From: Curtobacterium sp. MCBA15_012
GTDB lineage: Bacteria > Actinomycetota > Actinomycetes > Actinomycetales > Microbacteriaceae
Direction: 5' to 3'
DNA: 64,000 nt
Assembly: GCF_001864935.2 (NCBI RefSeq)
Contig: NZ_CP126267.1
Coordinates: forward strand, 1 to 64,000
The position numbers were made by a program, and so were the translations under genes. Positions 39,141-47,541 of the stretch are shown here, piece by piece (within the stretch, counting starts at the first letter, position 1; each line of letters starts with the position of its first letter). The notes beneath the pieces are model-generated. The model ran no database searches and was not told the DNA's origin. It saw only the letters and a list, made by a program, of their open reading frames with translations.

Positions 39141-40403
39141 GTGCTGAGAACCAGACGGCGGACAGAACCACCGCGCATCTCCCGTCTGGACGACGCCGTG
39201 CTCGCAGTGGGCACCTTCGTCGTGGTGATGGCCTACTCCTTCGGATGGGGGCCGGACGGTGAACCTCGGATCGCCTACGTCGGCTGGGAGTGGGCTCTCC
39301 CGATCTCTGCGGTGCTCGCGCTCGGATTCCTGCGCCGAGCAGCGCCGTGGGCGACCCTGGTCGTCGTCCTCGCACTCGAGTTCGAGAGTCGGCGCACCGC
39401 CATCGCCGCCGAACCCTTCACCGCCGCGTTGGCGCTCTTCTCGCTGGCCGACCTCCGCGGTCGGCGGCAGGCGCTGTTCGCGCTCGCGGGGAGTGTTGCC
39501 GTGCTGGTGGCGTCCGTCCCCTTCGCCGGACGGACGCGGAGCGGTTTCGCGCTGTGCCTGATCGCGTACGGGCTCGCTACCTGGCTCGGCCTCAGGGCTC
39601 GTGGGCAGCGCGAGCGGTTGATCGAACTCGAGGCGCTCAAGACCTTCGAGCGTGATCGCCGCGAGGAGCTTCGGCTGGCAGAGCAGGCACGCGCAGCCGC
39701 CGAACACCGGGCCCGGATCGCTGCTGAGGTGCACGACGCACTGACGAACTCGGCGTGCTTGGCCGCTCGACTGTCGGACGCTGCTGGGGTCGCCGTCGAC
39801 CTGGGCGACCTCGAAGGGGCTCGGCGCGCGATCGAGCAGACCGGGAAGTCCAGTCGTGCGGCACTGCAGGACATCCGGCACCTGCTCCGGACGATCCGAG
39901 GCGAAGAGACGTCCGCGCCGTCGATGTCGCTCAATGCTCGGGATCTCCTCGAGGGACTCGTGCGGTCGGGCATCACAGTCCGGTCCGAGATCGACGGCGG
40001 TCTGCTCGACCCAGGAGTCGAGCGGACCGTGCTCCGAGTCCTCCGTGAGGCAATCTCGAACATCTTGAAGCACGCCGAGCCCTCGTTGGTGTCCGTCGTA
40101 CTCGGTCGAGAGGGCGACGACATCGTGCTCCGGATCAAGAACGACGGCATCGTCGACGGTCCCGACGATCGCAGACCCAGCTCGGGTTCGGCTCTCGGCC
40201 TGGCGAGCATGCAGACCCTGGTCGAGGAGCATGGAGGAACCTTCCACGCCGGTCTCGACGACGAGCGAGAGGTGTGGGCGCTCGACATCACCATCCCGCA
40301 CCGGAACGGAGAACCGGATCGTGTCGTCCATCAGCGTGCTCGTCGTCGAGGACCAACCCCTGCTCCGCTCGGCGTTGGTGATGATGCTGCGCTCCGAACC
40401 TGA
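39141..40403 (+). CDS. HisKA_3-type sensor histidine kinase (region 5)
   Basis: The 420-residue NarX/DesK-class kinase has four to five membrane helices (about 19-150), a short coiled linker, phospho-acceptor His198 in IAAEVHDALTNS and a HATPase domain (LREAISNILKHAE, GSALGLASMQTL). No extracellular domain is present. The GTG start fits a leaderless transcript. Codon usage is visibly less GC-biased at third positions than in neighbours (AGA, ACA, CCA, TTG codons appear), hinting at recent acquisition. The 3' end overlaps the response regulator gene by 83 bp, an unusually long overlap. Confidence 0.9.
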   Translation: MLRTRRRTEPPRISRLDDAVLAVGTFVVVMAYSFGWGPDGEPRIAYVGWEWALPISAVLALGFLRRAAPWATLVVVLALEFESRRTAIAAEPFTAALALFSLADLRGRRQALFALAGSVAVLVASVPFAGRTRSGFALCLIAYGLATWLGLRARGQRERLIELEALKTFERDRREELRLAEQARAAAEHRARIAAEVHDALTNSACLAARLSDAAGVAVDLGDLEGARRAIEQTGKSSRAALQDIRHLLRTIRGEETSAPSMSLNARDLLEGLVRSGITVRSEIDGGLLDPGVERTVLRVLREAISNILKHAEPSLVSVVLGREGDDIVLRIKNDGIVDGPDDRRPSSGSALGLASMQTLVEEHGGTFHAGLDDEREVWALDITIPHRNGEPDRVVHQRARRRGPTPAPLGVGDDAALRT

Positions 40404-40989
40404 CATCGCCGTCGTCGGTGATGCCCACGACGGCGCTTCGGCGATCGAACGGAGCGATCGACTCCGACCCGACGTGGTCCTGATGGACATTCGGATGCCC
40501 GGGATCGACGGCGTCGAGGCTACGGCCTCCCTCACCGCGCTCGAGGACGGGCCGAGCGTGATCCTGCTGACCTCCTACGAGACCGAGGAGAACATCGTGC
40601 GCGGTCTCGAGGCCGGAGCGAGCGGCTTCCTCGCGAAGGAGGCGGACCGCGACGAGATAGTCCGCGCGGTCCGGCAGGTGCACGCCGGCGGAGCCGTGGC
40701 GTCTCCGGCCGCCACGCGACTGCTGTTGTCCCGGATGCGAGAGACGAAAGCACTGCGCGTCGGCGACGACATGCCCTTCCCTGAGGTGTCCCCGCGGGCC
40801 CGGGAAGTGGCGCTCCTCGTCGCCGACGGCCTGAGCAACGCGGAGATCGCTCGGGCGCTGTGGATATCGGAGGCGACCGTCAAGACGCACCTGGCCGCGA
40901 TCCTCCGTGCGTACGGACTTCGGACCCGCGTGCAGATCGCGGTGCTCGCCCATCGGGCTGGGTGGATGAGCGGTGCCACTTCGCGGTGA
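40321..40989 (+). CDS. NarL/LuxR-family response regulator (region 5)
   Basis: The 222-residue regulator starts MSSISVLVVEDQPLLRSAL at a GTG (40321) preceded by GGAGAA. The phospho-acceptor is Asp56 in VVLMDIRMP, with Thr/Ser in ILLTSYE and Lys in LAKEADRDE. The LuxR helix-turn-helix is GLSNAEIARALWISEATVKTHLAAIL. It forms a pair with the overlapping kinase. The convergent MOSC gene follows, and beyond it the peptide-export unit, a possible target; no shared operator could be identified by eye. Confidence 0.92.
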   Translation: MSSISVLVVEDQPLLRSALVMMLRSEPDIAVVGDAHDGASAIERSDRLRPDVVLMDIRMPGIDGVEATASLTALEDGPSVILLTSYETEENIVRGLEAGASGFLAKEADRDEIVRAVRQVHAGGAVASPAATRLLLSRMRETKALRVGDDMPFPEVSPRAREVALLVADGLSNAEIARALWISEATVKTHLAAILRAYGLRTRVQIAVLAHRAGWMSGATSR

Positions 40990-41072
40990 GTGACGTCTCG
41001 CCCGGTTCTGTCCAGGAGACTCGCGAGGCGGGTGCGCGCTTCGCGGCGCGTTCTCGGGTGGCTCCGGAGCGG

Positions 41073-41633
41073 TCAGACCGGCTGGAGCGGCTGCCGTTCG
41101 CCGACGGGCAGCTCGACCGTGATCCGGTCGCCGGCCCGGACGACCCCACCGGTCAGGACGACGCCCATCACGCCGCCCCTGCGCTCGACGCTGCCGTCCT
41201 CGGCGCGCCCGAGCACCTGCTTGAGCAGTCCCGGGTCGTGGTCGTTGATCTGCTGACACGGGTTGCGCAGTCCCGTGACCTGCACGCTGGCGTCGGCGCC
41301 GAGCCGCAGGACCGTGCCGACCGGCAGGGCCAGGAGGTCGACGCCCCGGGTCGTGACGTTCTCGCCGAGTTCGCCGGGCTCGACGTGGTGCCCGGTCGGC
41401 GCGAGCTCGTCGAAGAGCTCGGCGTGCACGAGGTGCACCTGCCGCAGGTTCGGCTGCGACGGGTCCCGCGCGACCCGGGAGCGGTGCTGCACGGTGGTGC
41501 CGGCGTGGGCGTCCCCGTCGACGCCCCACCCGGCGACGAGGCGCACCTCGTCCACCACGGGCTTGCTGAAGCGGTGTTCGTCGTCCCTGCTCACCGCGAC
41601 GACGTGCGGCTGGTCGTGCTGGTCCCCGGTCAC
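41073..41633 (-). CDS. MOSC-domain protein
   Basis: MOSC domains occur in molybdenum-cofactor sulfurases and in YiiM/YuaD-type enzymes that handle N-hydroxylated or sulfur-containing substrates. The 186-residue product is a single MOSC domain: WGVDGDAHAG, ELFDELAPTG, GELGENVTTRGVDLLALPVG and the conserved Cys in TGLRNPCQQIN. GTG at 41633 follows AGGATGGG and fixes the start; upstream open sequence lacks homology. It lies convergent to the response regulator and divergent from the peptide-export genes, so it may be unrelated to either. Confidence 0.88.
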   Translation of the reverse strand: MTGDQHDQPHVVAVSRDDEHRFSKPVVDEVRLVAGWGVDGDAHAGTTVQHRSRVARDPSQPNLRQVHLVHAELFDELAPTGHHVEPGELGENVTTRGVDLLALPVGTVLRLGADASVQVTGLRNPCQQINDHDPGLLKQVLGRAEDGSVERRGGVMGVVLTGGVVRAGDRITVELPVGERQPLQPV

Positions 41634-41671
41634 GGTCCCATCCTGGTGCACGTCCGCGCGGTCTGGCTCGA

Positions 41672-41700
41672 TTGACGAGACCGGAGCGGAGATATATCGT
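41672..41700 (+). promoter_or_regulatory. Strong promoter of the secreted-peptide operon
   Basis: TTGACG (41672-41677), 17-bp spacer, TATCGT (41695-41700) within an AT-rich GATATATCGT. AAGGGGGA at about 41721 is a strong ribosome site for the GTG at 41734. This is the clearest consensus promoter in the window. Confidence 0.75.
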
Positions 41701-41733
41701 CGTGTGGAACGTTGGATACGAAGGGGGAATGAC

Positions 41734-42012
41734 GTGAAGTCGATCTCGGTGTTGGCCATCGCTGCGACACTCGTGGGCGGAGGGCTCGTCGCCGTCACGG
41801 TGCACGCAGAGCCCGCGGGCGCGGTGCCGTGTGTCAACAGGGTGACCACGTGGCAGGCCTACAACGAGTGCTCGGGCGTCCCGGCGCGCCACTGGGACGC
41901 GATCAGGAACGCGGCGTCGAAGTACGGCAACTGGGCCAACGCCCGTCAGTGGTCGAAGCAGTCCGCCTGCTGGGGCAACGTCGTGTCCTACGGCTACTCG
42001 CTCAGGGGCTGA
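41734..42012 (+). CDS. Secreted three-cysteine peptide, bacteriocin-like precursor
   Basis: The 92-residue product has a clear signal peptide (MKSISVLAIAATLVGGGLVA, cleavage likely after HA25 or GA30). The mature part is about 62-67 residues, rich in Trp, Tyr, Asn and Ser, with Cys33, Cys46 and Cys79. The C-terminal half contains YGNWANARQWSK and VVSYGYSLRG. It heads a tightly packed unit with a lipoprotein, membrane adaptor and ABC transporter, the arrangement of lactococcin-972-type bacteriocin loci. Sequence similarity to that family is too weak for me to assert membership. Confidence 0.7.
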   Translation: MKSISVLAIAATLVGGGLVAVTVHAEPAGAVPCVNRVTTWQAYNECSGVPARHWDAIRNAASKYGNWANARQWSKQSACWGNVVSYGYSLRG

Positions 42013-42013
42013 C

Positions 42014-42619
42014 GTGGAGCGCACGGTCCGCTCGGTCGTGATCGCGTTCCTCGTGTCCGGATCGGTCGTCGGGTGTTCCGCCACGGCCACACCGACCGAC
42101 GCGGCCAGGGGAGGGCCCCGCGGTTTCGAGGGCCCGTGGGCAGCGCAGTTCGAGACCGCGTACGCGGGTGCCCACAGCGCGTACGAGCGTGACGTCCTCC
42201 GGGACGGCGCGGTGTCCGTCGCCGAGTACGAACAGACACGGTCGCACGTGGCGTCGTGCCTCGCCGATGCTGGGTACACGATCACCTACGACGCGACGGG
42301 CGGGTTCGAACTGGGCTCGGAGGACGGCTCGTACCCGGACGACTTCTTCGAGCACTCGGACCCGGTGCTGCAGACCTGCGAACGTCGTTGGGACGGCTCG
42401 ATCCGCTTCCTGTACGAGCAGGTTCGCCGGAACCCGGAGCAGCTCGACGAAGCCGCCATCGCGGTGCGCTGCCTCCGCGCCGCTGGCCTCGTCGACGGGT
42501 CCTACACGGACGACCGTTGGAACGAGGAGAACGCGCGCGACGACTGGTCGTTCGACGCCCTCGACCCCGCGGCCGAGGCGTGCCGACTCGACCCGCTCGG
42601 CCGCTGGTACCGACGATGA
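42014..42619 (+). CDS. Lipoprotein of unknown function in the peptide operon
   Basis: The 201-residue product has a lipoprotein signal ending SGSVVGC, so it would be anchored at Cys21 on the outer face of the membrane. The mature domain is acidic and aromatic, with four more cysteines: SCLADAGYTI, TCERRWDGS, RCLRAAGL and ACRLDPLG, likely two disulfides. It begins one base after the peptide stop, and its TGA overlaps the next ATG (ATGA). I do not know the family. It could be an immunity or peptide-binding component; this is inferred from context. Confidence 0.75.
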   Translation: MERTVRSVVIAFLVSGSVVGCSATATPTDAARGGPRGFEGPWAAQFETAYAGAHSAYERDVLRDGAVSVAEYEQTRSHVASCLADAGYTITYDATGGFELGSEDGSYPDDFFEHSDPVLQTCERRWDGSIRFLYEQVRRNPEQLDEAAIAVRCLRAAGLVDGSYTDDRWNEENARDDWSFDALDPAAEACRLDPLGRWYRR

Positions 42620-43659
42620 GGCGCAGCGCGGTGTCGACGCACTGGTCCACCGGTGTGCTCGCCCTCGTGGCGGCCGGAGCGTTCGGGGCGTCGGCCGCGC
42701 TGCTGGGTGCCGCGTTGGACGAACCAGAGGCGCTTCGGTCCGCGCGTCCCGTCGATGCGGTGCCGGTCGAGGAACGCAGCGACGACGACGCTCGTCTCCT
42801 CCGACTCTCACTCGTCGCAGGCGGGCCACGAACGGTCGCGGCGCCTCGGTCCGGCGTGCTCACGAGCCTCTCGTGCGCCTCCGGAGAGCCCGTGCGCTCC
42901 GGGTCGGTCATCGCGACCGTGGACGGCGAGGTGGTCATCGCGCTGGCGACTGACGAGCCCCTGTGGCGCGACCTCGAGGTCGGTACGGAGGGTTCGGACG
43001 TCCGGGGCTTCCAACGGTCGCTGAGCGCGCTCGGTTTCCCCGTCGCCGACGACGGGAGGGTCGGGCCTCGGACGGTCCGTGCAGCACAACGCCTGCTCCG
43101 GTCAGCGGGCTCTGGTCTCCGGCTCACCGCCGGGGTCCCGCTCGACCGGTTCGCGTGGATCCCGGCGGATGCCGTCCCTGCCAGGGCGTGCGACGGGACG
43201 GTCGGCACTCCGACCGAGCGGGGAGCGCCTCTGGTGTCACTACCGGTCGACCTGGTCGGGGCCACGGTCGCGCCGCCGGCAGGTGCAACGCCGGGTGCAC
43301 GCGAGGTGCGCGTCGGTCAGGTGACCGCGCCAGTCGATCCGGATGGGGTCGTCCGCGACCGCGCTGCGCTCGCTGCGATCGCGTCGACACCCGAGTACGC
43401 CTCCGCCACGGTCGAGGACGGGACTGCGAGCATCCCTGCCGACTGGCGTCTCCACGAGCCGGAGACCGTCCTCGTCGTACCACCCGCGGCGCTCTACGAC
43501 CTCCGCGACGACCAGGCGTGTGTGCAGGTTCCTCGCCGCCGTGAGGCGGTGCTGGTCGCCGTCGTGGGATCCGAGCTCGGTCAGTCGTACGTGCGGGCAC
43601 CGAGCGGGGGATTCTCCTCGGTCTTGCTGCACCCTGACGCGGGTCGACGGTGCCGGTGA
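42616..43659 (+). CDS. Membrane-anchored adaptor with peptidoglycan-binding domain
   Basis: The 347-residue protein has one N-terminal membrane anchor (about 12-34). A short lipoyl/barrel-hybrid-like segment follows (VAAPRSGVLTSLSCASGEPVRSGSVI, 74-99), then a PG_binding_1 domain (about 120-162, GSDVRGFQRSLSALGFPVADDGRVGPRT). The C-terminal half is beta-rich. This architecture matches MacA-like periplasmic adaptors of Gram-positive bacteria that serve ABC exporters. It overlaps the lipoprotein stop (ATGA) and the ATPase start. Confidence 0.82.
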   Translation: MRRSAVSTHWSTGVLALVAAGAFGASAALLGAALDEPEALRSARPVDAVPVEERSDDDARLLRLSLVAGGPRTVAAPRSGVLTSLSCASGEPVRSGSVIATVDGEVVIALATDEPLWRDLEVGTEGSDVRGFQRSLSALGFPVADDGRVGPRTVRAAQRLLRSAGSGLRLTAGVPLDRFAWIPADAVPARACDGTVGTPTERGAPLVSLPVDLVGATVAPPAGATPGAREVRVGQVTAPVDPDGVVRDRAALAAIASTPEYASATVEDGTASIPADWRLHEPETVLVVPPAALYDLRDDQACVQVPRRREAVLVAVVGSELGQSYVRAPSGGFSSVLLHPDAGRRCR

Positions 43660-44252
43660 CGCTCCGCGGCGTCGGCCACCGGTTCCGCGACGGTCGCTGG
43701 CTGTTCCGTGGTGTCGACGCACGCCTGGAACGCGGTGTCGTGCACGCGCTCGTCGGCCCGAGCGGGAGCGGCAAGTCGACGCTCCTCGGCATCATCGCGG
43801 GCATGGTCGAGCCCACGTGTGGCCACGTGGAGCGTGACGACGGCATCAGGGTCGGATGGGTGTTCCAGAACCCGCACGGCGTCGCGCGTCGCAGCGTGGT
43901 CGACCACGTGGCCCTTCCGTACCTGGCCAGCGGTGCGCGCCGTCCCGAAGCGGAACTCCGAGCGGAGGCGCTCCTGCACCGGTTCGGGTTGGGCAGTCGG
44001 GTGGGTGCCCGCTTCCGCGACCTGTCCGGTGGCGAAGCGCAACGACTCATGCTCGCCCGGGCGGTCGCCTCCGCTCCGGACGTGCTCCTGGTCGACGAGC
44101 CGACCGCGCAGCTCGACCGCTCGACGGCGTCGCAGGTCGACCGTGCCGTGCGAGAACTCGCCGGGAACGGGTTCGCCGTGGTCGTCGCGACGCACGACCC
44201 GTCGACGCGAGCATCGTGCGACACCGTCCACGAGCTCGGTCAGGTGGGCTGA
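43650..44252 (+). CDS. ABC transporter ATP-binding protein (LolD/MacB type)
   Basis: The 200-residue ATPase has Walker A GPSGSGKST (36-44), Q-loop VFQNP (Gln73), signature LSGGEAQRL, Walker B VLLVDEP and the H-loop THDPS. It is of the compact LolD/MacB/FtsE class that works with FtsX-like permeases. GTG 43650 overlaps the adaptor gene by 10 bases; GTG 43656 (GTGA overlap) is equally possible. The permease starts one base past its stop. It is presumed to energise export or expulsion of the secreted peptide. Confidence 0.93.
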   Translation: MPVTLRGVGHRFRDGRWLFRGVDARLERGVVHALVGPSGSGKSTLLGIIAGMVEPTCGHVERDDGIRVGWVFQNPHGVARRSVVDHVALPYLASGARRPEAELRAEALLHRFGLGSRVGARFRDLSGGEAQRLMLARAVASAPDVLLVDEPTAQLDRSTASQVDRAVRELAGNGFAVVVATHDPSTRASCDTVHELGQVG

Positions 44253-44253
44253 G

Positions 44254-45336
44254 GTGCGCTTGCGTTCGATCGTGGACGAGGCGTCCCGGGACGTTCGGAG
44301 TGGGGCGGGGGCGACGGCCGCAGCGGCCGCGGTGTTCGTCCTTCTCGTCGGTGGGCTCCTCGTCGCTGCTGCTGGGCAGCGGGCTGCTGACGTCCGGCAG
44401 GCAGAGCGCTTCGTCGCAGCTGGTGCAGCCACCTCGATCGAGCGATCGGACGGACGGATCGACGGCCGGTCGTGTTCCCGCCTGGTCGAGCTACCCAACG
44501 TCGTCGCCGCGGGAGCCGTCCGCCGGACCGAGGCCGAGCTCGTGCCCGCCGTTACCCCTCGGTCGCCGGTCCCGCTCTTCGAGGTGTCCCCGGGCTTCGA
44601 GCGCGTGCTCGGCGTCGCACCGGGACGCTCAGGGAGTCCTGGCGTGCTCCTCCCGCGCGGTCTCGCTGGTGCACTCGGGGTCGGCGCGGGCGAAGACCTC
44701 GCCACGGCGGATGCACCGGTGCCGGTCGCCGCCGTCTACGACCACCCCGAAGACGGACGTGTGAGTCCCCTGTCCTGGGCCGCGGTCGGCGTGGCGCCGC
44801 TCGACGGCCGTCCCTTCGACGAGTGCTGGGCCACGATCTGGCCCGAGGACGAAGCGTCGGTGGCTGCGCTCAGCGCCACACTGCTGCCGAAGGTCGGCGA
44901 CGGCGAGCCGCCGACGCTCCGTCAACTCAACGGGACGTTCGGGGCCACCTTCTCGGCCACCCGACGAGCGGACGGAGTGGTTCCGTCGTCAGTCGAGTCC
45001 TTCGCCGCCGCCGTCGCCGCGGTCCTGGGATGCACGATCGTGCTCCGGCGCCGCCTCGCGCTCGCGAGCGACCGTCACGTCGGAGTGACCCGCAGCGCGC
45101 AGCTCGCGACGCAATTGGCACAGGGGGTCACCTGGATCCTCCCAGGCGCGGTGGTCATCGTGCTGGCCACGCTCCTCGTGACCGGTCCGCTGAGCGCGGG
45201 AGACCGGTGGCCGATCATCGCGGAGGTGGTCGTGCGGACCGCGGCTGCTGCGGCGGCCGCGCTGGGTGGCATCACCGTGGGGGTCTCGTGCGTGCGTGAG
45301 CGCTCGTTGCTGCGCTACTTCAAGGAGCGACGGTGA
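44254..45336 (+). CDS. FtsX/MacB-like ABC transporter permease
   Basis: The 360-residue protein has one N-terminal helix (about 18-42, GAGATAAAAAVFVLLVGGLLVAAAG). A large extracytoplasmic domain (about 45-245) follows, then three C-terminal helices (about 248-268, 292-312 and 325-345). This 1+3 topology is the MacB/FtsX mechanotransmission layout. GTG at 44254 is one base after the ATPase stop. The cytoplasmic tail is basic. Together with the adaptor and ATPase it forms a complete tripartite-like exporter. A perfect terminator follows. Confidence 0.88.
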   Translation: MRLRSIVDEASRDVRSGAGATAAAAAVFVLLVGGLLVAAAGQRAADVRQAERFVAAGAATSIERSDGRIDGRSCSRLVELPNVVAAGAVRRTEAELVPAVTPRSPVPLFEVSPGFERVLGVAPGRSGSPGVLLPRGLAGALGVGAGEDLATADAPVPVAAVYDHPEDGRVSPLSWAAVGVAPLDGRPFDECWATIWPEDEASVAALSATLLPKVGDGEPPTLRQLNGTFGATFSATRRADGVVPSSVESFAAAVAAVLGCTIVLRRRLALASDRHVGVTRSAQLATQLAQGVTWILPGAVVIVLATLLVTGPLSAGDRWPIIAEVVVRTAAAAAAALGGITVGVSCVRERSLLRYFKERR

Positions 45337-45357
45337 CGGTGACGGTGCAGCACACAC

Positions 45358-45389
45358 GAACGGCCGGCCCCGAGTGGGGCCGGCCGTTC
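45358..45389. terminator. Bidirectional terminator closing the exporter operon
   Basis: GAACGGCCGGCCCC / GGGGCCGGCCGTTC, perfect 14-bp arms, loop GAGT, between convergent genes. Confidence 0.85.
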
Positions 45390-45406
45390 CACGGTGGTGC
45401 GGTCGA

Positions 45407-46522
45407 CTACGCGTCGACGCCCGCCGTGAGCACCGCGGCGGCGGGGTCGAAGTCCTCGGGCAGCGGGGCCACGCGCTCGACGGACGACTCGATCGTCACC
45501 GCCGAACCGGACTCGGCGGCGTCGCGGATGCCGAGCAGCACGTCGAGGACGTGCAGCGCGACCTCGCCCGAGGCGCGCTCCGGACGGTCCTCGGCGATGG
45601 CACGGGCCATCTCGACGACGCCGGTGCCGCGGCCCCAGGTGGACCCGACGGCCTCGAGGGTCTCGGGCTCCTCCTGGCCGTAGCGCCACAGCTGCGACGA
45701 GCCCTCGAACGTGTTCGGGTCGGGCAGCGAGATGGTGCCGAGCGTGCCGTTGATCTCGACGAAGCCCATGCGGGGGAGTGCGTGCTGGAACGAGAACGTC
45801 GACTGGGCGGACTGCCCGCCGGCGAACTCGATGAGCGCGGCGTGGTGCGTGGGGACCTCGACGGGGAAGGTCTCGCCGGCGCGGTCGCCCGAGGCGATGG
45901 TGCGGCGGTCGAGCGACTTCGACGACACGGCCTGTACGCGCGAGGCGGCACCGAACGCGTGGACGAGCGTCGTCACGTAGTACGGACCCATGTCGAACAG
46001 CGGGCCGGCACCGGTGGCGAACAGGAAGTCCGGGTTCGGGTGCCACGCCTCGGGCCCGGGCACGTGGAACAGCGTCGTCGCGGTGAGCGGTTCGCCGATG
46101 TCCCCGCGGGCGATGGCCCGGAGCGCGGTCTGGATGCCCGCGCCGAGCACGGTGTCCGGCGCCGTCGCGACGCGCAGGCCCTTCGCCTTCGCCGACGCGA
46201 GCACCGCGGCGGCCGACTCGTGGTCGGTCGCGATCGGCTTCTCGCTCCAGACGTGCTTGCCGGCGTCGATGATCTGCTGGTCGACCTCGGCGTGTGCGGC
46301 GGGGATCGTCAGGTTGATGACGATCGAGATGTCGTCGCGGGCGAGGAGCTCATCGACCGAACCGGACGCCGCGACCCCGTACTCGGCTGCCTGCGCGGCG
46401 GCGCGGTCCTGCAGGACGTCGGCGACGAAGCGGACCTCGACGTCGGCGAACTGCGTGAGGTTCGTCAGGTACTGGGTGGAGATGTTGCCGGCACCGATGA
46501 TGCCGATCCCGACGCGGCTCAC
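45407..46522 (-). CDS. Gfo/Idh/MocA-family oxidoreductase
   Basis: NAD(P)-dependent sugar or inositol-type dehydrogenase. The Rossmann motif is GIGIIGAGNISTQYL, and the conserved EKPIA segment appears as VWSEKPIATDHESA. The C-terminal beta-sheet domain spans about 130-371. GTG at 46522 overlaps the isomerase stop (GTGA); 371 residues is typical. The gene pairs with a TIM-barrel isomerase and a divergent sugar transporter, indicating catabolism of a sugar or polyol. The exact substrate cannot be read from the sequence. Confidence 0.92.
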   Translation of the reverse strand: MSRVGIGIIGAGNISTQYLTNLTQFADVEVRFVADVLQDRAAAQAAEYGVAASGSVDELLARDDISIVINLTIPAAHAEVDQQIIDAGKHVWSEKPIATDHESAAAVLASAKAKGLRVATAPDTVLGAGIQTALRAIARGDIGEPLTATTLFHVPGPEAWHPNPDFLFATGAGPLFDMGPYYVTTLVHAFGAASRVQAVSSKSLDRRTIASGDRAGETFPVEVPTHHAALIEFAGGQSAQSTFSFQHALPRMGFVEINGTLGTISLPDPNTFEGSSQLWRYGQEEPETLEAVGSTWGRGTGVVEMARAIAEDRPERASGEVALHVLDVLLGIRDAAESGSAVTIESSVERVAPLPEDFDPAAAVLTAGVDA

Positions 46523-47334
46523 GCGGCGCTCCCGGCGGTGTCGTTGGCGCGGAGCCACGCGAGGGACTCGGTGATGCCCTGGAAGACGTCGCCCGAGTAG
46601 GCGTCGAACTCGACGACACGGATGGCCTGCGGTGCCGCGGCGAGGATCCCCGCCACGTCGACGTCGCCCTGGCCGGCCGGGGTCTGGTTCTCGAAGGCGC
46701 GCTGCAGGGCCTCGGGCACGACGAGGGCGCTCTCCGACGACGGCAGCGCGGTGAGGATGTCACCGTCGACCTTGCCGTCCTTGACGTGGATCGCGACGAC
46801 GCGGTCACCGAGCGAGCGGAGCACGGCCGGGGCGTCCGCACCGCCGACGGTCGCCCAGAAGGTGTCGACCTCGAGGACGGTCTCGGGGGAGAGCTGCGAC
46901 ACGAAGTGCTCGTAGACGGTCTTGCCGTCCACCTTGTTCGTGAACTCCCACTGGTGGTTGTGGTACCCGAACTGCAGGCCGCGCGCGGCTGCCTCGGCGG
47001 TCAGGACGTTGACGCGCTCGGCGATCTTCGCGACGTCGTCGGCGGTCTGCCAGCGGTCGGTCGGGATGAACGGGTCGATGACCGTCCGGATGCCGAGGCG
47101 CTCGGCGGCGTCCCAGATCGGCGCGGTGTCCTCGGCGTCGATCACGGCGACGTGACCCGACGGGGCCTGCAGGCCGGTGGCCGCGAAGGCCTTCTCGAGG
47201 TCGGCTGCACGCTCGACGAACGCGTACGGTTCGACGTTCTCGTAGCCGATCTCCCGCACGCGGGCGATCGCCTTGTCGAGGTCTTCGGCGATGGCGTCGC
47301 GCAGTGAGTACAGCTGCACAGAGGTGGTGGGCAT
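46519..47334 (-). CDS. Sugar phosphate isomerase/epimerase (xylose isomerase-like TIM barrel)
   Basis: The 271-residue AP_endonuc_2-type barrel starts MPTTSVQLYSLRDAI. It shows metal-site segments FGYHNHQWEF, LEVDTFWA (Glu/Asp), IHVKDGK and the terminal Glu in VVEFDAYSGD, as in IolE/IolI-like and 3-keto-sugar enzymes. AAGGAG supports ATG at 47334. It is co-translated with the Gfo/Idh/MocA enzyme, a very common pairing in which an oxidised sugar is processed. Divergent from the MFS gene; the shared gap holds operator-like repeats. Confidence 0.9.
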   Translation of the reverse strand: MPTTSVQLYSLRDAIAEDLDKAIARVREIGYENVEPYAFVERAADLEKAFAATGLQAPSGHVAVIDAEDTAPIWDAAERLGIRTVIDPFIPTDRWQTADDVAKIAERVNVLTAEAAARGLQFGYHNHQWEFTNKVDGKTVYEHFVSQLSPETVLEVDTFWATVGGADAPAVLRSLGDRVVAIHVKDGKVDGDILTALPSSESALVVPEALQRAFENQTPAGQGDVDVAGILAAAPQAIRVVEFDAYSGDVFQGITESLAWLRANDTAGSAA

Positions 47335-47417
47335 GGCAGAGGCTCCTTCGGTCCTGACTGGGTGTCGCGCCCGTCGAGGAGCGATGCTCCACGGCGAGAT
47401 CGAAGACGACGCTACCG

Positions 47418-47446
47418 CAAAAACCACCCGCTGTGTAGTTTTCTGC
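47418..47446. promoter_or_regulatory. Imperfect operator-like repeat near the isomerase promoter
   Basis: GCAAAAACC at 47418-47426 region and AGTTTTCTGC at 47437-47446 form an imperfect inverted repeat in an AT-rich spot. It resembles the perfect CAGAAACC / GGTTTCTG site at 47542, so one regulator may bind both sides of the gap. Confidence 0.45.
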
Positions 47447-47541
47447 GCCAGGCGACGTCCCGGCCGTTCCACCGTGCGTCGGGCACCGCTCCACACCACG
47501 ACATGTGTCGCGCATCCCGGCGATCGATGTAGGCTCCCCAC

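Noticed and set aside
41734..42012. Firm assignment of the secreted peptide to the lactococcin 972 family
   Set aside because: Only a loose GxWAxA-like pattern and the gene context agree; the family's Tyr/His/Gly-rich core is not seen, and three Cys residues are atypical.
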